From Streptomyces globisporus (GTDB taxonomy: Bacteria; Actinomycetota; Actinomycetes; Streptomycetales; Streptomycetaceae): a stretch of 64,000 bases of DNA. Below, piece after piece: positions 7,913 to 18,620 of the stretch (positions within the stretch are counted from its first letter, which is position 1; every line of letters starts with the position of its first letter). Under the pieces are notes generated by a model. The model worked only from the letters and a program-made list of their open reading frames with translations, was not told the origin of the DNA and ran no database searches. The stretch spans positions 62,001-126,000 of the forward strand of contig BMTG01000010.1 of NCBI GenBank assembly GCA_014649555.1, in the 5' to 3' direction. The translations under genes and the position numbers were made by a program.

Positions 7913-8704
7913 TTACCCGTTCCACTGGTCGAAGCCGAGCTTGGCGACCAGCGAGAACACCACCGTCAGCAGCACCGCCCGGACGAAGCCGCTCCCCCGG
8001 CTCAGCGCCATCTTCGCCCCGATCATCCCGCCCGCCAGGTTGAAGACGGCCATCACGGCCGCGAGCTGCCACAGCACGGTGCCCTGGTACGCGAACATCG
8101 CCAGCGCCCCCGCGTTGGTGCACACGTTGACGATCTTCGCGGTGGCCGACGCGGTGACCAGGTCGAGGTGGAGCACGGCGGTCAGGGCCAGCACCAGGAA
8201 GGTGCCGGTACCCGGCCCGAACAGCCCGTCGTAGAAGCCGATCCCGCCGCCGACCAGCACGATCGCCGTGATGATCCGGGCCCGCGTGACCGGCCGGTCC
8301 GTGCCGTCGCCCGCCGCCGCCGTACCGAAGGACGGGCGCAGCAGGACGAAGGCCGCGACCCCCAGCAGCACGACCATGATGACCGGGCGGAGCACCTCGC
8401 TGCTGATCCCGGCGGCGAAGAAGGCCCCCGTCATCGACCCGGCGAGCGCCATCAGCCCGATCCGCACCGCAAGACCCACCCGCACCGGGGCCTTCCGCAG
8501 GAAGGTCACCGCCGCACCCGAAGTGCCCACGATCGCGACGGCCTTGTTGGTGCCGAGGACATGGGCCGCCGGTACGTGCGGCAGGCCGAGCAGCAGCGCG
8601 GGCAGGAGCAGCAGTCCGCCGCCGCCCACCACCGCGTCGATCCAGCCAGCGGCGGCAGCGGCGAGGCAGAGGAGGATCAGGGTCGTCAGGGTTATGTCAG
8701 GCAC
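7913..8704 (-). CDS. Sulfite exporter TauE/SafE family protein
   Basis: A 263-residue polytopic membrane protein with about seven or eight hydrophobic helices. The family signature AGWIDAVVGGGGLLLLPALL lies in the first helices and GTNKAVAIVG follows. The second repeat contains IGFYDGLFGPGTGTF. TauE/SafE proteins export sulfoacetate, sulfite or other sulfur-containing anions, but members vary widely. It converges with the sortase gene (12 bases between stops) and diverges from nirB, whose GlnR box lies in the intergenic space. A role alongside siroheme-dependent nitrite or sulfite metabolism is only a guess from position. Confidence 0.88.
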   Translation of the reverse strand: MPDITLTTLILLCLAAAAAGWIDAVVGGGGLLLLPALLLGLPHVPAAHVLGTNKAVAIVGTSGAAVTFLRKAPVRVGLAVRIGLMALAGSMTGAFFAAGISSEVLRPVIMVVLLGVAAFVLLRPSFGTAAAGDGTDRPVTRARIITAIVLVGGGIGFYDGLFGPGTGTFLVLALTAVLHLDLVTASATAKIVNVCTNAGALAMFAYQGTVLWQLAAVMAVFNLAGGMIGAKMALSRGSGFVRAVLLTVVFSLVAKLGFDQWNG

Positions 8705-8794
8705 GAACCGACCTTAGACGCCTGTCGCCGGGGTGCTGCTCCCCCGCGGGTGTCTCGCCCCTCACACCTCATCGGCGCGGTCGCTGAGCGCAAG

Positions 8795-8832
8795 GTTCCG
8801 CCCGGGAAACAGCCGGGATGCGGCCGGGTAAC
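8795..8832 (+). promoter_or_regulatory. GlnR box upstream of nirBD
   Basis: Four 5-base half-sites occur at an exact 11-bp period: GTTCC, GAAAC, GATGC and GTAAC, each separated by six bases. This matches the GlnR consensus gTnAc-n6-GaAAc-n6-GTnAc-n6-GaAAc. The first pair fits best. nirB is an established GlnR-activated gene in S. coelicolor. The box ends 50 bases before the nirB ATG. Confidence 0.75.
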
Positions 8833-8882
8833 ACCTCCCGCCCAGGCTCGGGGCATGAGGACAACCGACGGAGGCCACTGAG

Positions 8883-11510
8883 ATGCCGGAGCCCACCTTC
8901 GAGCCGCGCACCACCGCCGCCGCCTCGAACGCCACCCCGCACGCCCAGGCGCACACCGCCGTCCCGACGATCGTGGTCGTCGGGCACGGCATGGTCGGCC
9001 AGCGGTTCCTGGAGTCCCTGGCCGAGCGGGGACTGACCCCGGCGGCCGGCGCCGCCCGCGTCGTCGTGCTCTGCGAGGAGCCCCGGCCCGCCTACGACCG
9101 GGTGCGGCTCACCTCGTACTTCGCCGGGCGGAGCCCCGAGGACCTCTCGCTGGTGGAGCCGGACTTCATGGCCCGGCACGGTATCGAGCTGTACGTCGGC
9201 GACCCGGCGACGGCCGTGGACCGGGCGGGGCGGACGGTGACCGCGCGGTCCGGGGCGGTGTTCCCGTACGACACGCTGGTGCTGGCGACGGGGTCGTATC
9301 CCTTCGTGCCGCCGGTGCCGGGGAAGGACGCCCGGGGCTGTTTCGTGTACCGGACGATCGAGGACCTGCTCGCGATCGAGGAGTACGCGCAGGGCGCGGC
9401 GACCGGTGCGGTGGTCGGCGGCGGGCTGCTGGGTCTGGAGGCGGCCGGGGCGCTGAAGGGGCTCGGGCTGGCCACCCATGTCGTGGAGTTCGCGCCCCGG
9501 CTGATGCCGGTCCAGGTGGACGAGGGCGGGGGCGCGGCGCTGCTGCGGACGATCCAGGACATGGGTCTGACCGTGCATACGGGGGTCGGTACGCAGGAGG
9601 TCACCGCGGGCGGGGACGGGGCGGTGACCGGGATGGCGCTGTCGGACGGGTCCTCGCTCGCCGTCGATCTGGTCGTCTTCTCGGCGGGCGTACGACCCCG
9701 GGACCAGCTGGCCCGGGAGTGCGGCCTCGCGGTCGGGGAACGCGGCGGGATCGTCGTGGACGAGGAGTGCCGGACCTCCGACCCGGCGGTGTTCGCGATC
9801 GGCGAGTGCGCGCTGACCGCCGACGGCCGGGTATACGGGCTGGTCGCGCCGGGCTACGACATGGCCCGGACGGCGGCCGAGGTGATCGCGGGCGGGCGGT
9901 CCGCGTTCACGGGGGCGGACCTGTCGACGAAGCTGAAGCTGCTCGGGGTGGACGTGGCCTCGTTCGGCGACGCGCACGGGGCGGCCGAGGGCTCGCTCGA
10001 CGTCGTGTACTCCGACGCCCGGGCGGGGGTCTACAAGAAGCTGGTGATCGGACCGGACGGGACCCTGCTGGGCGGGGTGCTGGTCGGGGACGCGGAGCAG
10101 TACGGCACGCTGCGGCCGCTGACGGGCACCGTACTGCCGGTCGCTCCTGAGCAGTTGGTGCTGCCGGCCGGGTCGGGCGGCGGCCCGGTGGCGCTCGGTC
10201 CCGGCGCGCTGCCGGACGAGGCGGTGATCTGCTCCTGCCACAACGTGACCAAGGGCGCGATATGCGAGCACACCACGCTGCCCGAGGTGAAGAAGTGCAC
10301 CAAGGCCGGTACGGGCTGCGGCAGTTGCCTCAAGGTGATCGGGCAGCTGATGCCGCCGCCGGAGGACGCGGGGCTGTGCGGCTGCTTCCCGTACAGCCGC
10401 AGCGAGCTGTACGAGATCGTCCGGACCCTGGAGGTCACCTCGTTCGTGGAGTTGCTCGACTCGCACGGCCGCGAGGAGGCGCGGGGCGGCGACGGCTGCG
10501 AGGTCTGCAAGCCGACGGTCGGCTCGGTCATCGCCTCGCTGGCGCCCACGGTCGGTGCGAGCGGCTATGTGCTGGACGGCGAGCAGGCGGCGCTCCAGGA
10601 CACCAACGACCACTTCCTCGCCAACCTCCAGCGCAACGGGTCGTATTCGATCGTGCCGCGCATCCCGGGCGGTGAGATCACCCCGGAGAAGCTCATCGTC
10701 ATCGGCGAGGTGGCCCGTGACTTCGGCCTCTACACGAAGATCACCGGCGGCCAGCGCATCGACCTCTTCGGCGCCCGGGTGGACCAACTGCCCCTGATCT
10801 GGACCCGGCTGGTGGACGCGGGCTTCGAGTCCGGGCACGCGTACGGGAAGTCGCTGCGCACGGTCAAGTCCTGTGTGGGGCAGACCTGGTGCCGCTACGG
10901 CGTGCAGGACTCGGTGAAGATGGCGATCGACCTGGAGTTGCGCTACCGGGGCCTGCGCTCCCCGCACAAGCTGAAGTCGGCGGTCTCCGGCTGCGCCCGC
11001 GAGTGCGCGGAGGCCCGGGGCAAGGACTTCGGGATCATCGCGACCGCCCAGGGCTGGAATCTGTACGTCGGCGGCAACGGCGGGGCCACCCCGCGCCACG
11101 CGGACCTGCTGGCCCAGGACCTCTCGGACGCCGAACTGGTGCGGCTGATCGACCGGTTCCTGATGTTCTACATCCGTACCGCCGACCGCCTGGAGCGCAC
11201 CTCCGCCTGGCTGGAGCGGATCGCCGGCGGCCTGGACCACGTCCGGGACGTGGTCGTCCACGACTCGCTGGGGCTCTGCGAGGAGCTGGAGCGGCTGATG
11301 GCCGACCATGTCGCGGGCTACCGCGACGAGTGGGCGGAGACGATCAACGACCCGGAGCGGCTGCGCCGGTTCGTCACCTTCGTCAACGCTCCCGACGCCC
11401 CCGACCCCTCGGTGAGGTTCGTTCCGGAGAGGGACCAGATCAAGCCGGATCTGGAGCTGCTCGCCGGACCCGTCCTCGCCGTCCGCACCCTCGAAGGGAC
11501 CGCATCCTGA
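8883..11510 (+). CDS. nirB: Assimilatory nitrite reductase [NAD(P)H], large subunit
   Basis: Reduces nitrite to ammonium with NAD(P)H in the cytoplasm for nitrogen assimilation. The 875-residue protein has the full domain order. An FAD-binding domain starts at VVVGHGMVGQRFLE and an NAD-binding domain at AVVGGGLLGLEAAG. A BFD-type [2Fe-2S] domain follows near residues 449-485 (CSCHNVTKG and CGSCLKV). The siroheme/[4Fe-4S] half carries CVGQTWC (C-x5-C, near residue 664) and GCAREC (C-x3-C, near residue 703). About 45 residues precede the FAD motif. A GlnR box lies just upstream, and the stop overlaps the nirD start. Confidence 0.97.
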   Translation: MPEPTFEPRTTAAASNATPHAQAHTAVPTIVVVGHGMVGQRFLESLAERGLTPAAGAARVVVLCEEPRPAYDRVRLTSYFAGRSPEDLSLVEPDFMARHGIELYVGDPATAVDRAGRTVTARSGAVFPYDTLVLATGSYPFVPPVPGKDARGCFVYRTIEDLLAIEEYAQGAATGAVVGGGLLGLEAAGALKGLGLATHVVEFAPRLMPVQVDEGGGAALLRTIQDMGLTVHTGVGTQEVTAGGDGAVTGMALSDGSSLAVDLVVFSAGVRPRDQLARECGLAVGERGGIVVDEECRTSDPAVFAIGECALTADGRVYGLVAPGYDMARTAAEVIAGGRSAFTGADLSTKLKLLGVDVASFGDAHGAAEGSLDVVYSDARAGVYKKLVIGPDGTLLGGVLVGDAEQYGTLRPLTGTVLPVAPEQLVLPAGSGGGPVALGPGALPDEAVICSCHNVTKGAICEHTTLPEVKKCTKAGTGCGSCLKVIGQLMPPPEDAGLCGCFPYSRSELYEIVRTLEVTSFVELLDSHGREEARGGDGCEVCKPTVGSVIASLAPTVGASGYVLDGEQAALQDTNDHFLANLQRNGSYSIVPRIPGGEITPEKLIVIGEVARDFGLYTKITGGQRIDLFGARVDQLPLIWTRLVDAGFESGHAYGKSLRTVKSCVGQTWCRYGVQDSVKMAIDLELRYRGLRSPHKLKSAVSGCARECAEARGKDFGIIATAQGWNLYVGGNGGATPRHADLLAQDLSDAELVRLIDRFLMFYIRTADRLERTSAWLERIAGGLDHVRDVVVHDSLGLCEELERLMADHVAGYRDEWAETINDPERLRRFVTFVNAPDAPDPSVRFVPERDQIKPDLELLAGPVLAVRTLEGTAS

Positions 11511-11869
11511 TGGCTACGGCGACGATCACGACAGCGCGGGGCACCGGGTCCGTCCGGCTCGCCCACGGCGAGGACTGGCTGACGGTCTGCGAACGGGGGC
11601 TGCTGATCCCCGGCCGGGGCGTGGCCGTACTGCTGCCGGACGGGGATCAGGCGGCCGTCTTCATGGACCGGTCCGGCCAGGTGTACGCGATCGGCAACCG
11701 GGACCCGTTCACCGGGGCGTACGTCCTCTCGCGCGGGCTGCTCGGCTCGGCGGGCGGGCGGCCGTTCGTGGCCTCCCCGCTGCTGAAGCAGCGCTTCGAC
11801 CTGGCGACGGGGGCGTGCCTGGACGACGAGGAGGTGTCGGTGCCGGTGTTCGCCGTACGGGCGGACTGA
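11510..11869 (+). CDS. nirD: Nitrite reductase small subunit
   Basis: A 119-residue Rieske-like protein that partners NirB. Conserved blocks are DWLTVCERGLLIPGRGVAVLL, GQVYAIGNRDPFTGAYVLSRG and VASPLLKQRFDLATGACLDD. Like other NirD proteins it lacks the Cys/His pairs that would hold a Rieske cluster. Its ATG overlaps the nirB TGA by one base (TGATG), so the two are translationally coupled. Length and position fit the family well. Confidence 0.95.
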   Translation: MATATITTARGTGSVRLAHGEDWLTVCERGLLIPGRGVAVLLPDGDQAAVFMDRSGQVYAIGNRDPFTGAYVLSRGLLGSAGGRPFVASPLLKQRFDLATGACLDDEEVSVPVFAVRAD

Positions 11870-12023
11870 CAGCCGGCCCGGGGCAGGAGGGACGGCCTGC
11901 GCAACCCCTCCGCCACCCGTTCACCTGTACGTGACGTTCCGTCAACTCCGCACTCCTACAGTCCTGACGCGCGACCCGCCGGTCCGTCCGGAGCGGCGGG
12001 CCACACTCATGCGTGGAGTGATC

Positions 12024-13190
12024 GTGGAACGTCGGAACTTCTTGCGCACCGCGGTGATCGGCAGCTCGGCGGCGGCCTTCGGCGGCACCCTGTGGCGGGG
12101 CGCCGCCTTCGCCGACCCGGCCCAGCCGGCCCCCGGCCCGTACGGCGCCCTCCAGGCGGCCAACGGCAACGGCATCCAGCTGCCGAGCGGCTTCACCAGC
12201 CGCGTGATCGCCCGTTCCGGGCAGACCGTGCCCGGCACCTCCTACCGCTGGCACAGCGCGCCCGACGGCGGGGCGACCTACGCCGACGGCTCGGGCTGGA
12301 TCTACGTCTCCAACGCCGAGGTGTCCCCGAGCAGCGGGGGCGGGGCGAGCGCGGTGCGGTTCAACTCCTCGGGGACGGTGACCTCCGCGTACCGCATCCT
12401 GGGCGACACCAACAACAACTGCGCGGGCGGCGCCACCCCGTGGAAGACCTGGCTCTCCTGCGAGGAGGTCACCCGGGGGTACGTCTACGAGACCGACCCG
12501 TGGGGAGTGAACGCGGCGGTGCGGCGCCCGGCGATGGGCCGCTTCAAGCACGAGGCGGCTGCGGCCGACCCGGACCACGGTTACGTCTATCTCACCGAGG
12601 ACGAGAGCGACGGCCGCTTCTACCGCTTCCGGCCCACGACCTGGGGGAATCTGTCGAGCGGCACCTTGCAGGTGCTGGTCGCGGGTTCCGGCACCTCGGG
12701 GCCGGTGAGCTGGGCGAACGTACCGGATCCGGCCGCCTCCTCCACGCAGACGCGGCACCAGGTGTCCGGGGCGAAGGTGTTCAACGGCGGCGAGGGCTGC
12801 TTCTACGCGGCGGGCACCTGCTGGTTCACCACCAAGGGCGACAACCGGGTGTGGGCGTACGACGCGGCGACCTCGTCGATCTCGCTCGCCTACGACGACT
12901 CGCTGGTGACGGGCGGCTCCGCCCCGCTGACCGGGGTGGACAACGTCACCCGGTCCGGGTCCGGCGACCTCTACATCGCGGAGGACGGCGGGAACATGGA
13001 GATCTGCCTGATCACGCCGGACGACACGGTGGCCCCGTTCCTGCGGATCACCGGCCAGTCCGGTTCGGAGATCACCGGTCCCGCGTTCTCGCCGGACGGC
13101 AGCCGCCTCTACTTCTCCTCGCAGCGCGGGACGAGCGGCAGCTCGTCCGGCGGCATCACCTACGAGGTGAAGGGGCCGTTCCGCGGCTGA
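12024..13190 (+). CDS. Tat-exported DUF839/PhoX-like phosphatase family protein
   Basis: About 388 residues beginning with a twin-arginine signal: ERRNFLRTAVIGSSAAAFGG, then a likely cleavage after GAAFA. The rest is a PhoX-like/DUF839 beta-propeller: SFxW-like repeats are replaced by blocks such as TPWKTWLSCEEVTRGYVYE, GRFKHEAAAADP and GGEGCFYAAGTCWFTTKGD. WLSCEE and GRFKHE are family hallmarks near the metal site of PhoX enzymes. PhoX is a calcium/iron alkaline phosphatase secreted by the Tat system; activity here is inferred. The GTG at 12024 has a GGAG five bases away, while an ATG at 12009 in the same frame is a weaker alternative. Confidence 0.85.
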   Translation: MERRNFLRTAVIGSSAAAFGGTLWRGAAFADPAQPAPGPYGALQAANGNGIQLPSGFTSRVIARSGQTVPGTSYRWHSAPDGGATYADGSGWIYVSNAEVSPSSGGGASAVRFNSSGTVTSAYRILGDTNNNCAGGATPWKTWLSCEEVTRGYVYETDPWGVNAAVRRPAMGRFKHEAAAADPDHGYVYLTEDESDGRFYRFRPTTWGNLSSGTLQVLVAGSGTSGPVSWANVPDPAASSTQTRHQVSGAKVFNGGEGCFYAAGTCWFTTKGDNRVWAYDAATSSISLAYDDSLVTGGSAPLTGVDNVTRSGSGDLYIAEDGGNMEICLITPDDTVAPFLRITGQSGSEITGPAFSPDGSRLYFSSQRGTSGSSSGGITYEVKGPFRG

Positions 13191-13201
13191 CGCGGACGCC
13201 C

Positions 13202-13238
13202 GCGTGCGCCGGGGCTCCCCCGTGCCCCCGGCGCACGC
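13202..13238. terminator. Bidirectional terminator between DUF839 and VOC genes
   Basis: Perfect 13-bp stem (13202-13214 with 13226-13238) and an 11-base loop between convergent genes; it can serve both strands. Confidence 0.75.
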
Positions 13239-13256
13239 CCTTGCGGTTCGGGCGGC

Positions 13257-13661
13257 TCAGCCCTGGGCGGCGGCCTCGTCCATCCACATGACCTCCCAGA
13301 TGTGGTGGTCGGGGTCCTGGAACGAGCGGCCGTACATGAAGCCCATGTCCTGCGTCTCGCCCGCCGGGAACCCGCCGGAGGCCAGCGCGGCGTCGACGAT
13401 CTCGTCGACCTTCTCGCGGCTGTCGGCGCTGAGCGCGAGGATGACCTCGGTCGCCTTCGAGGCGTCGACGATGTCCTTCTTGGTGAAGTCCTTGAAGCGC
13501 GGCTCCGTCATCAGCATGGCGAAGATCGTGTCGCTGATCACCAGACACGCGGTCTTGTCGTCGCTGAACGCCGGGTTGGTCGTGAAGCCGAGCTTCCCGA
13601 AGAAGCCCACCGTCGTCTCCAGGTCCTTCACCGGCAGGTTCACGAAGATCATCCGAGCCAT
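13257..13661 (-). CDS. VOC family protein (glyoxalase/PhnB-like)
   Basis: A 134-residue vicinal-oxygen-chelate fold protein. Two beta-alpha-beta modules are visible: MIFVNLPVKDLETTVGFFGKLGF at the N-terminus, and MGFMYGRSFQDPDHHIWEVMWMD at the C-terminus, where the His and Glu would normally bind a metal. It resembles the glyoxalase-like proteins annotated as lactoylglutathione lyase in actinobacteria, but the substrate is unknown. The ATG at 13661 starts at the first beta strand, as in relatives. It converges with the DUF839 gene across a shared hairpin. Confidence 0.85.
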   Translation of the reverse strand: MARMIFVNLPVKDLETTVGFFGKLGFTTNPAFSDDKTACLVISDTIFAMLMTEPRFKDFTKKDIVDASKATEVILALSADSREKVDEIVDAALASGGFPAGETQDMGFMYGRSFQDPDHHIWEVMWMDEAAAQG

Positions 13662-13802
13662 GGTCGTTTCCTCTTCCTCTGTCCCGTGGCGCCCGCGGTG
13701 TTCCGTCCGGCGCTTTCGATGGTTGGACGGCGAGGCCGCGCAGAACTCATCGCCGTCGGCAGAGAAACTTTCCGGGGCCCCGGCGGCACCCTGGGGCAGG
13801 CC

Positions 13803-14840
13803 CTAGTGGAGGGTGAGCGGGGCGCCGCCGCGCAGCAGGGAGCCGCCGAGCGGGGTCAGCGTGTGGAGGACCGAGCTGCCGTGGCGCAGCGTCAGAACGA
13901 GGCCCGCCTCGCGCAGCACGGAGGCGTGCTGGCTCGCGGAAGCCAGCGACACCCCGGCCCTGCGGGCGAGTTCGCTGGTGGTGCAGCCCGTCCCTATGGA
14001 GGAGAGGACGGCCGAGCGGGTGTGCCCGACGAGCCGGCCGAGCCAGGGGCCCGGCTCGGCGAAGACGGGGGCGCCGGGGTTGGCCACCGGGTAGACGAGG
14101 ACCGGCGGGAGGGAGGGGTCCCGGTAGACGACGGGCGCGCCCCGGCAGAAGAAGGACGGCTGGAGCAGCAGCCCGCGCCCGTCGAGATAGAGGTCGCGGT
14201 CGAAGGGGTAGTCGGCCTCCAGCACGGGTGAGCGCCACCGGATGGACGGCGGGAGGGTGGCGAGCAGCTCGTCCGTGCCGCCGTCCAGCAGGGCCCGGCC
14301 GCGCACGGCCCGGTCCGCCTCGACGCTGGCCCGGATGTGCGGCCAGTAGGGCTCGACGGCCGCCTGGTGGTAGCTGCGGAGCGCGCTGATGAGCCGGGTG
14401 AGCGGTTCGGCGCGGCCCTCCATGAGCGCGGCGGGCAGTGCCGCTCCGGCCCGTCCCGCCCCGGCGCTCCGCTGACCGACCGGCCGGTCTGTCCGCTGCC
14501 GGGTGCGGCCGGCGGCCAGCAGCTCCAGTTCGGCGTGGACCCGGTCGGCGGGGGTGTCGCGCAGGGCCTCGATGCCGGTGTCGAGCCCGAAGGGTTCGGC
14601 GCCCTCTTGAGAGGGCGTCAGGAAATCCGGGAAATAGCCGCGGGGCGGCACGACCGCCGCCAGCAACTGTGCTTCACCATTCAACCGCGCCCGGGATTCC
14701 GTACGCCATTTCCCGAACACCGTCGAAGCACGCCGGTCCCTGAGCCGGTGGAAACTCAGAATGGTTTCCCACAAGGCGTCCGGTCTCGTGGCCATCCGCA
14801 CCCGCGAAAGGTCCAGCCTGGACACATGGATCCGCAGCAC
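13803..14840 (-). CDS. ArsR-type helix-turn-helix transcriptional regulator (DUF5937-like)
   Basis: A 345-residue regulator with a long N-terminal effector-like region and a C-terminal winged helix. The DNA-binding part is ARRAGVSLASASQHASVLRE, followed by GLVLTLRHGSSVLHTLTPLG, a typical ArsR wing. The N-terminal half (FDRDLYLDGRGLLLQPSFF and VLVYPVA) matches the DUF5937 type of Streptomyces regulators. The target is unknown. The start is ambiguous: the GTG at 14840 has a GGGGGAG immediately upstream and gives the usual VLRIHVS opening, while a start at 14876 would add 12 residues. It is the next minus-strand gene after ppdK but separated by 700 bases with strong terminators. Confidence 0.82.
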   Translation of the reverse strand: MLRIHVSRLDLSRVRMATRPDALWETILSFHRLRDRRASTVFGKWRTESRARLNGEAQLLAAVVPPRGYFPDFLTPSQEGAEPFGLDTGIEALRDTPADRVHAELELLAAGRTRQRTDRPVGQRSAGAGRAGAALPAALMEGRAEPLTRLISALRSYHQAAVEPYWPHIRASVEADRAVRGRALLDGGTDELLATLPPSIRWRSPVLEADYPFDRDLYLDGRGLLLQPSFFCRGAPVVYRDPSLPPVLVYPVANPGAPVFAEPGPWLGRLVGHTRSAVLSSIGTGCTTSELARRAGVSLASASQHASVLREAGLVLTLRHGSSVLHTLTPLGGSLLRGGAPLTLH

Positions 14841-15234
14841 TACTCCCCCACCTGTTGCATCCGCAATTGCCCCCACCGAAGGGTATGCGGGCCGTCACAG
14901 GAGGTCACCACGGGGTTTCGGCCAGAAGTGAAAGGCCTCGCCCCGTTCCGCTTCACCGATGAGGCTGTACGACGTCGGGTACGCATCCGGTGCCCACCGG
15001 ATGAGCACGTGAAGGCCGTGGGGGGCTTTGTGTGTTCGGCGGCGGTGGGCGACGGTGCGGCTCCGTACCCGACGGGGGTAAGCCGGGTGCGGTCCATGGG
15101 TGGGGATCCATGGACCGCACCCCGGTCCGGTCTTCCAGCCGTCACCCGAATTTCTTTGCGCATTAAACGAAGCAATGTGCTCTGCGCCACATTCTTCGCA
15201 CTCCATTCGGTGCGCGCTTCTGACCGCTTCTCCG

Positions 15235-15320
15235 TACCGCCGGTCATTTCCGCGCACGCCCCTCCCGTACCGCCGGTCACTTCCGGCCCCGCCCGCCCCC
15301 TTACCGCCGGTCACTTCCGG
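15235..15320. repeat. Three copies of an 18-19-bp direct repeat, period 33-34 bp
   Basis: Copies begin at 15235, 15268 and 15302. The second and third are identical (TACCGCCGGTCACTTCCGG); the first has one internal C-to-T change and lacks the last G. The spacing is about three helical turns, so a protein could bind the same face of the DNA three times. The spacers are C-rich and differ from each other. Confidence 0.75.
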
Positions 15321-15332
15321 TCGGCGCAAAGC

Positions 15333-15369
15333 GAAGCGGCGGCACCCCCGCACAGGGTGCCGCCGCTTC
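15333..15369. terminator. Strong hairpin terminator downstream of ppdK
   Basis: Perfect 15-bp stem (15333-15347 with 15355-15369) and a 7-base loop. It is the most stable of three hairpins beyond the ppdK stop. Confidence 0.8.
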
Positions 15370-15472
15370 TCGGTGCTCCGGGACCGCCGCCGGGCCGGTG
15401 CACCCGGTGAGGGCCGGGCTCGGCTTCCGGGGCGGTCCCGGAGGGGCGGGCCGCTCGGCGGCCCTGGTCGGT

Positions 15473-15532
15473 GGGCAGGGCTGTTCGTGCAGCCCTGCCC
15501 CTGAGGTCCGGGGTGTTCGTGCACCCCGGACC
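15473..15532 (-). terminator. Two tandem hairpins with an identical hexaloop after ppdK
   Basis: Two perfect 11-bp stems, 15505-15515 with 15522-15532 and 15473-15483 with 15490-15500, are separated by four bases. Their stem sequences differ, but both loops are TTCGTG on the plus strand (CACGAA in the ppdK transcript), and the loop-closing pairs extend the match to TGTTCGTGCA. The first begins 12 bases after the ppdK stop codon. Confidence 0.75.
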
Positions 15533-15543
15533 GTGAGTCCGGG

Positions 15544-18255
<2,712 letters not shown>

Positions 18256-18458
18256 GGGTCTCGACTCCTCGAGGACGCGGTGGCTGCCCTGACGGCGAGG
18301 AACATACCCAGATCGAAGGTGTATGGGTACGTCCACTTGGTCGTCATGCGGCCGCAACCACCCGTCCGCCAGCAGATCGAAAGGGTCGCCCGGCCGAGGC
18401 GCAGGAATCCTTGCCTTCACCTCCTGAAGGCGGCATGGCCGAAACTTGACCATAGCTG

Positions 18459-18570
18459 CTCACCTGAGCGGGGCGCGGAGCAGGTGAGTCCACTTCTCGA
18501 AGACAAGAGAGTGGCACTGAGTGCCACGTCTTCCAGAAGTGCAGCCAACCACTTTTCGCTCATCTGAGCG
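18459..18570 (-). promoter_or_regulatory. Nested-hairpin region upstream of ppdK, candidate structured RNA or operator
   Basis: Three inverted repeats follow one another. Read as ppdK-strand RNA they are: a small CGCTCA/TGAGCG stem (18557-18570), a 51-base nested hairpin (18491-18541), and an 8-bp stem with a 14-base loop (18459-18466 with 18481-18488). In the nested hairpin, 14-bp outer arms (one mismatch) enclose GTGGCACT/AGTGCCAC and a 6-base one-sided bulge. A 12-base near-direct repeat (CTCACCTGAGCG and CTCATCTGAGCG) begins at 18459 and 18559. It could be a cis-acting leader, a small RNA, or a compound operator; the rest of the 365-bp gap shows no gene. Confidence 0.55.
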
Positions 18571-18620
18571 CAACCCCGATCAAGGGTGGCGTGAATCACG
18601 CCCGATTCGGACCCCGGATT

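Larger units (their letters stand above)
14841..15543. other. 700-bp intergenic region with a repeat array and three hairpins
   Basis: No convincing gene is present. Reading from the regulator side: promoter sequence of the ArsR-like gene, AT-richer stretches around 15150-15200 (for example TTTCTTTGCGCATTAAACGA), a three-copy repeat at 15235-15320, a terminator at 15333-15369, and two hairpins with matching loops at 15473-15532 just past the ppdK stop. The lower G+C at 15150-15210 could hold the promoter of the regulator or an untracked small RNA. Confidence 0.6.

Noticed and set aside
8769-11309. 846-codon minus-strand frame opposite nirB
   Set aside because: Shadow of nirB with Arg/Pro/Gly-rich composition and no recognisable domain.
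18511-18527. GTGGCACTGAGTGCCAC read as a CIRCE (HrcA) element
   Set aside because: CIRCE requires GCACTC/GAGTGC arms separated by nine bases; here the arms meet with one base between.
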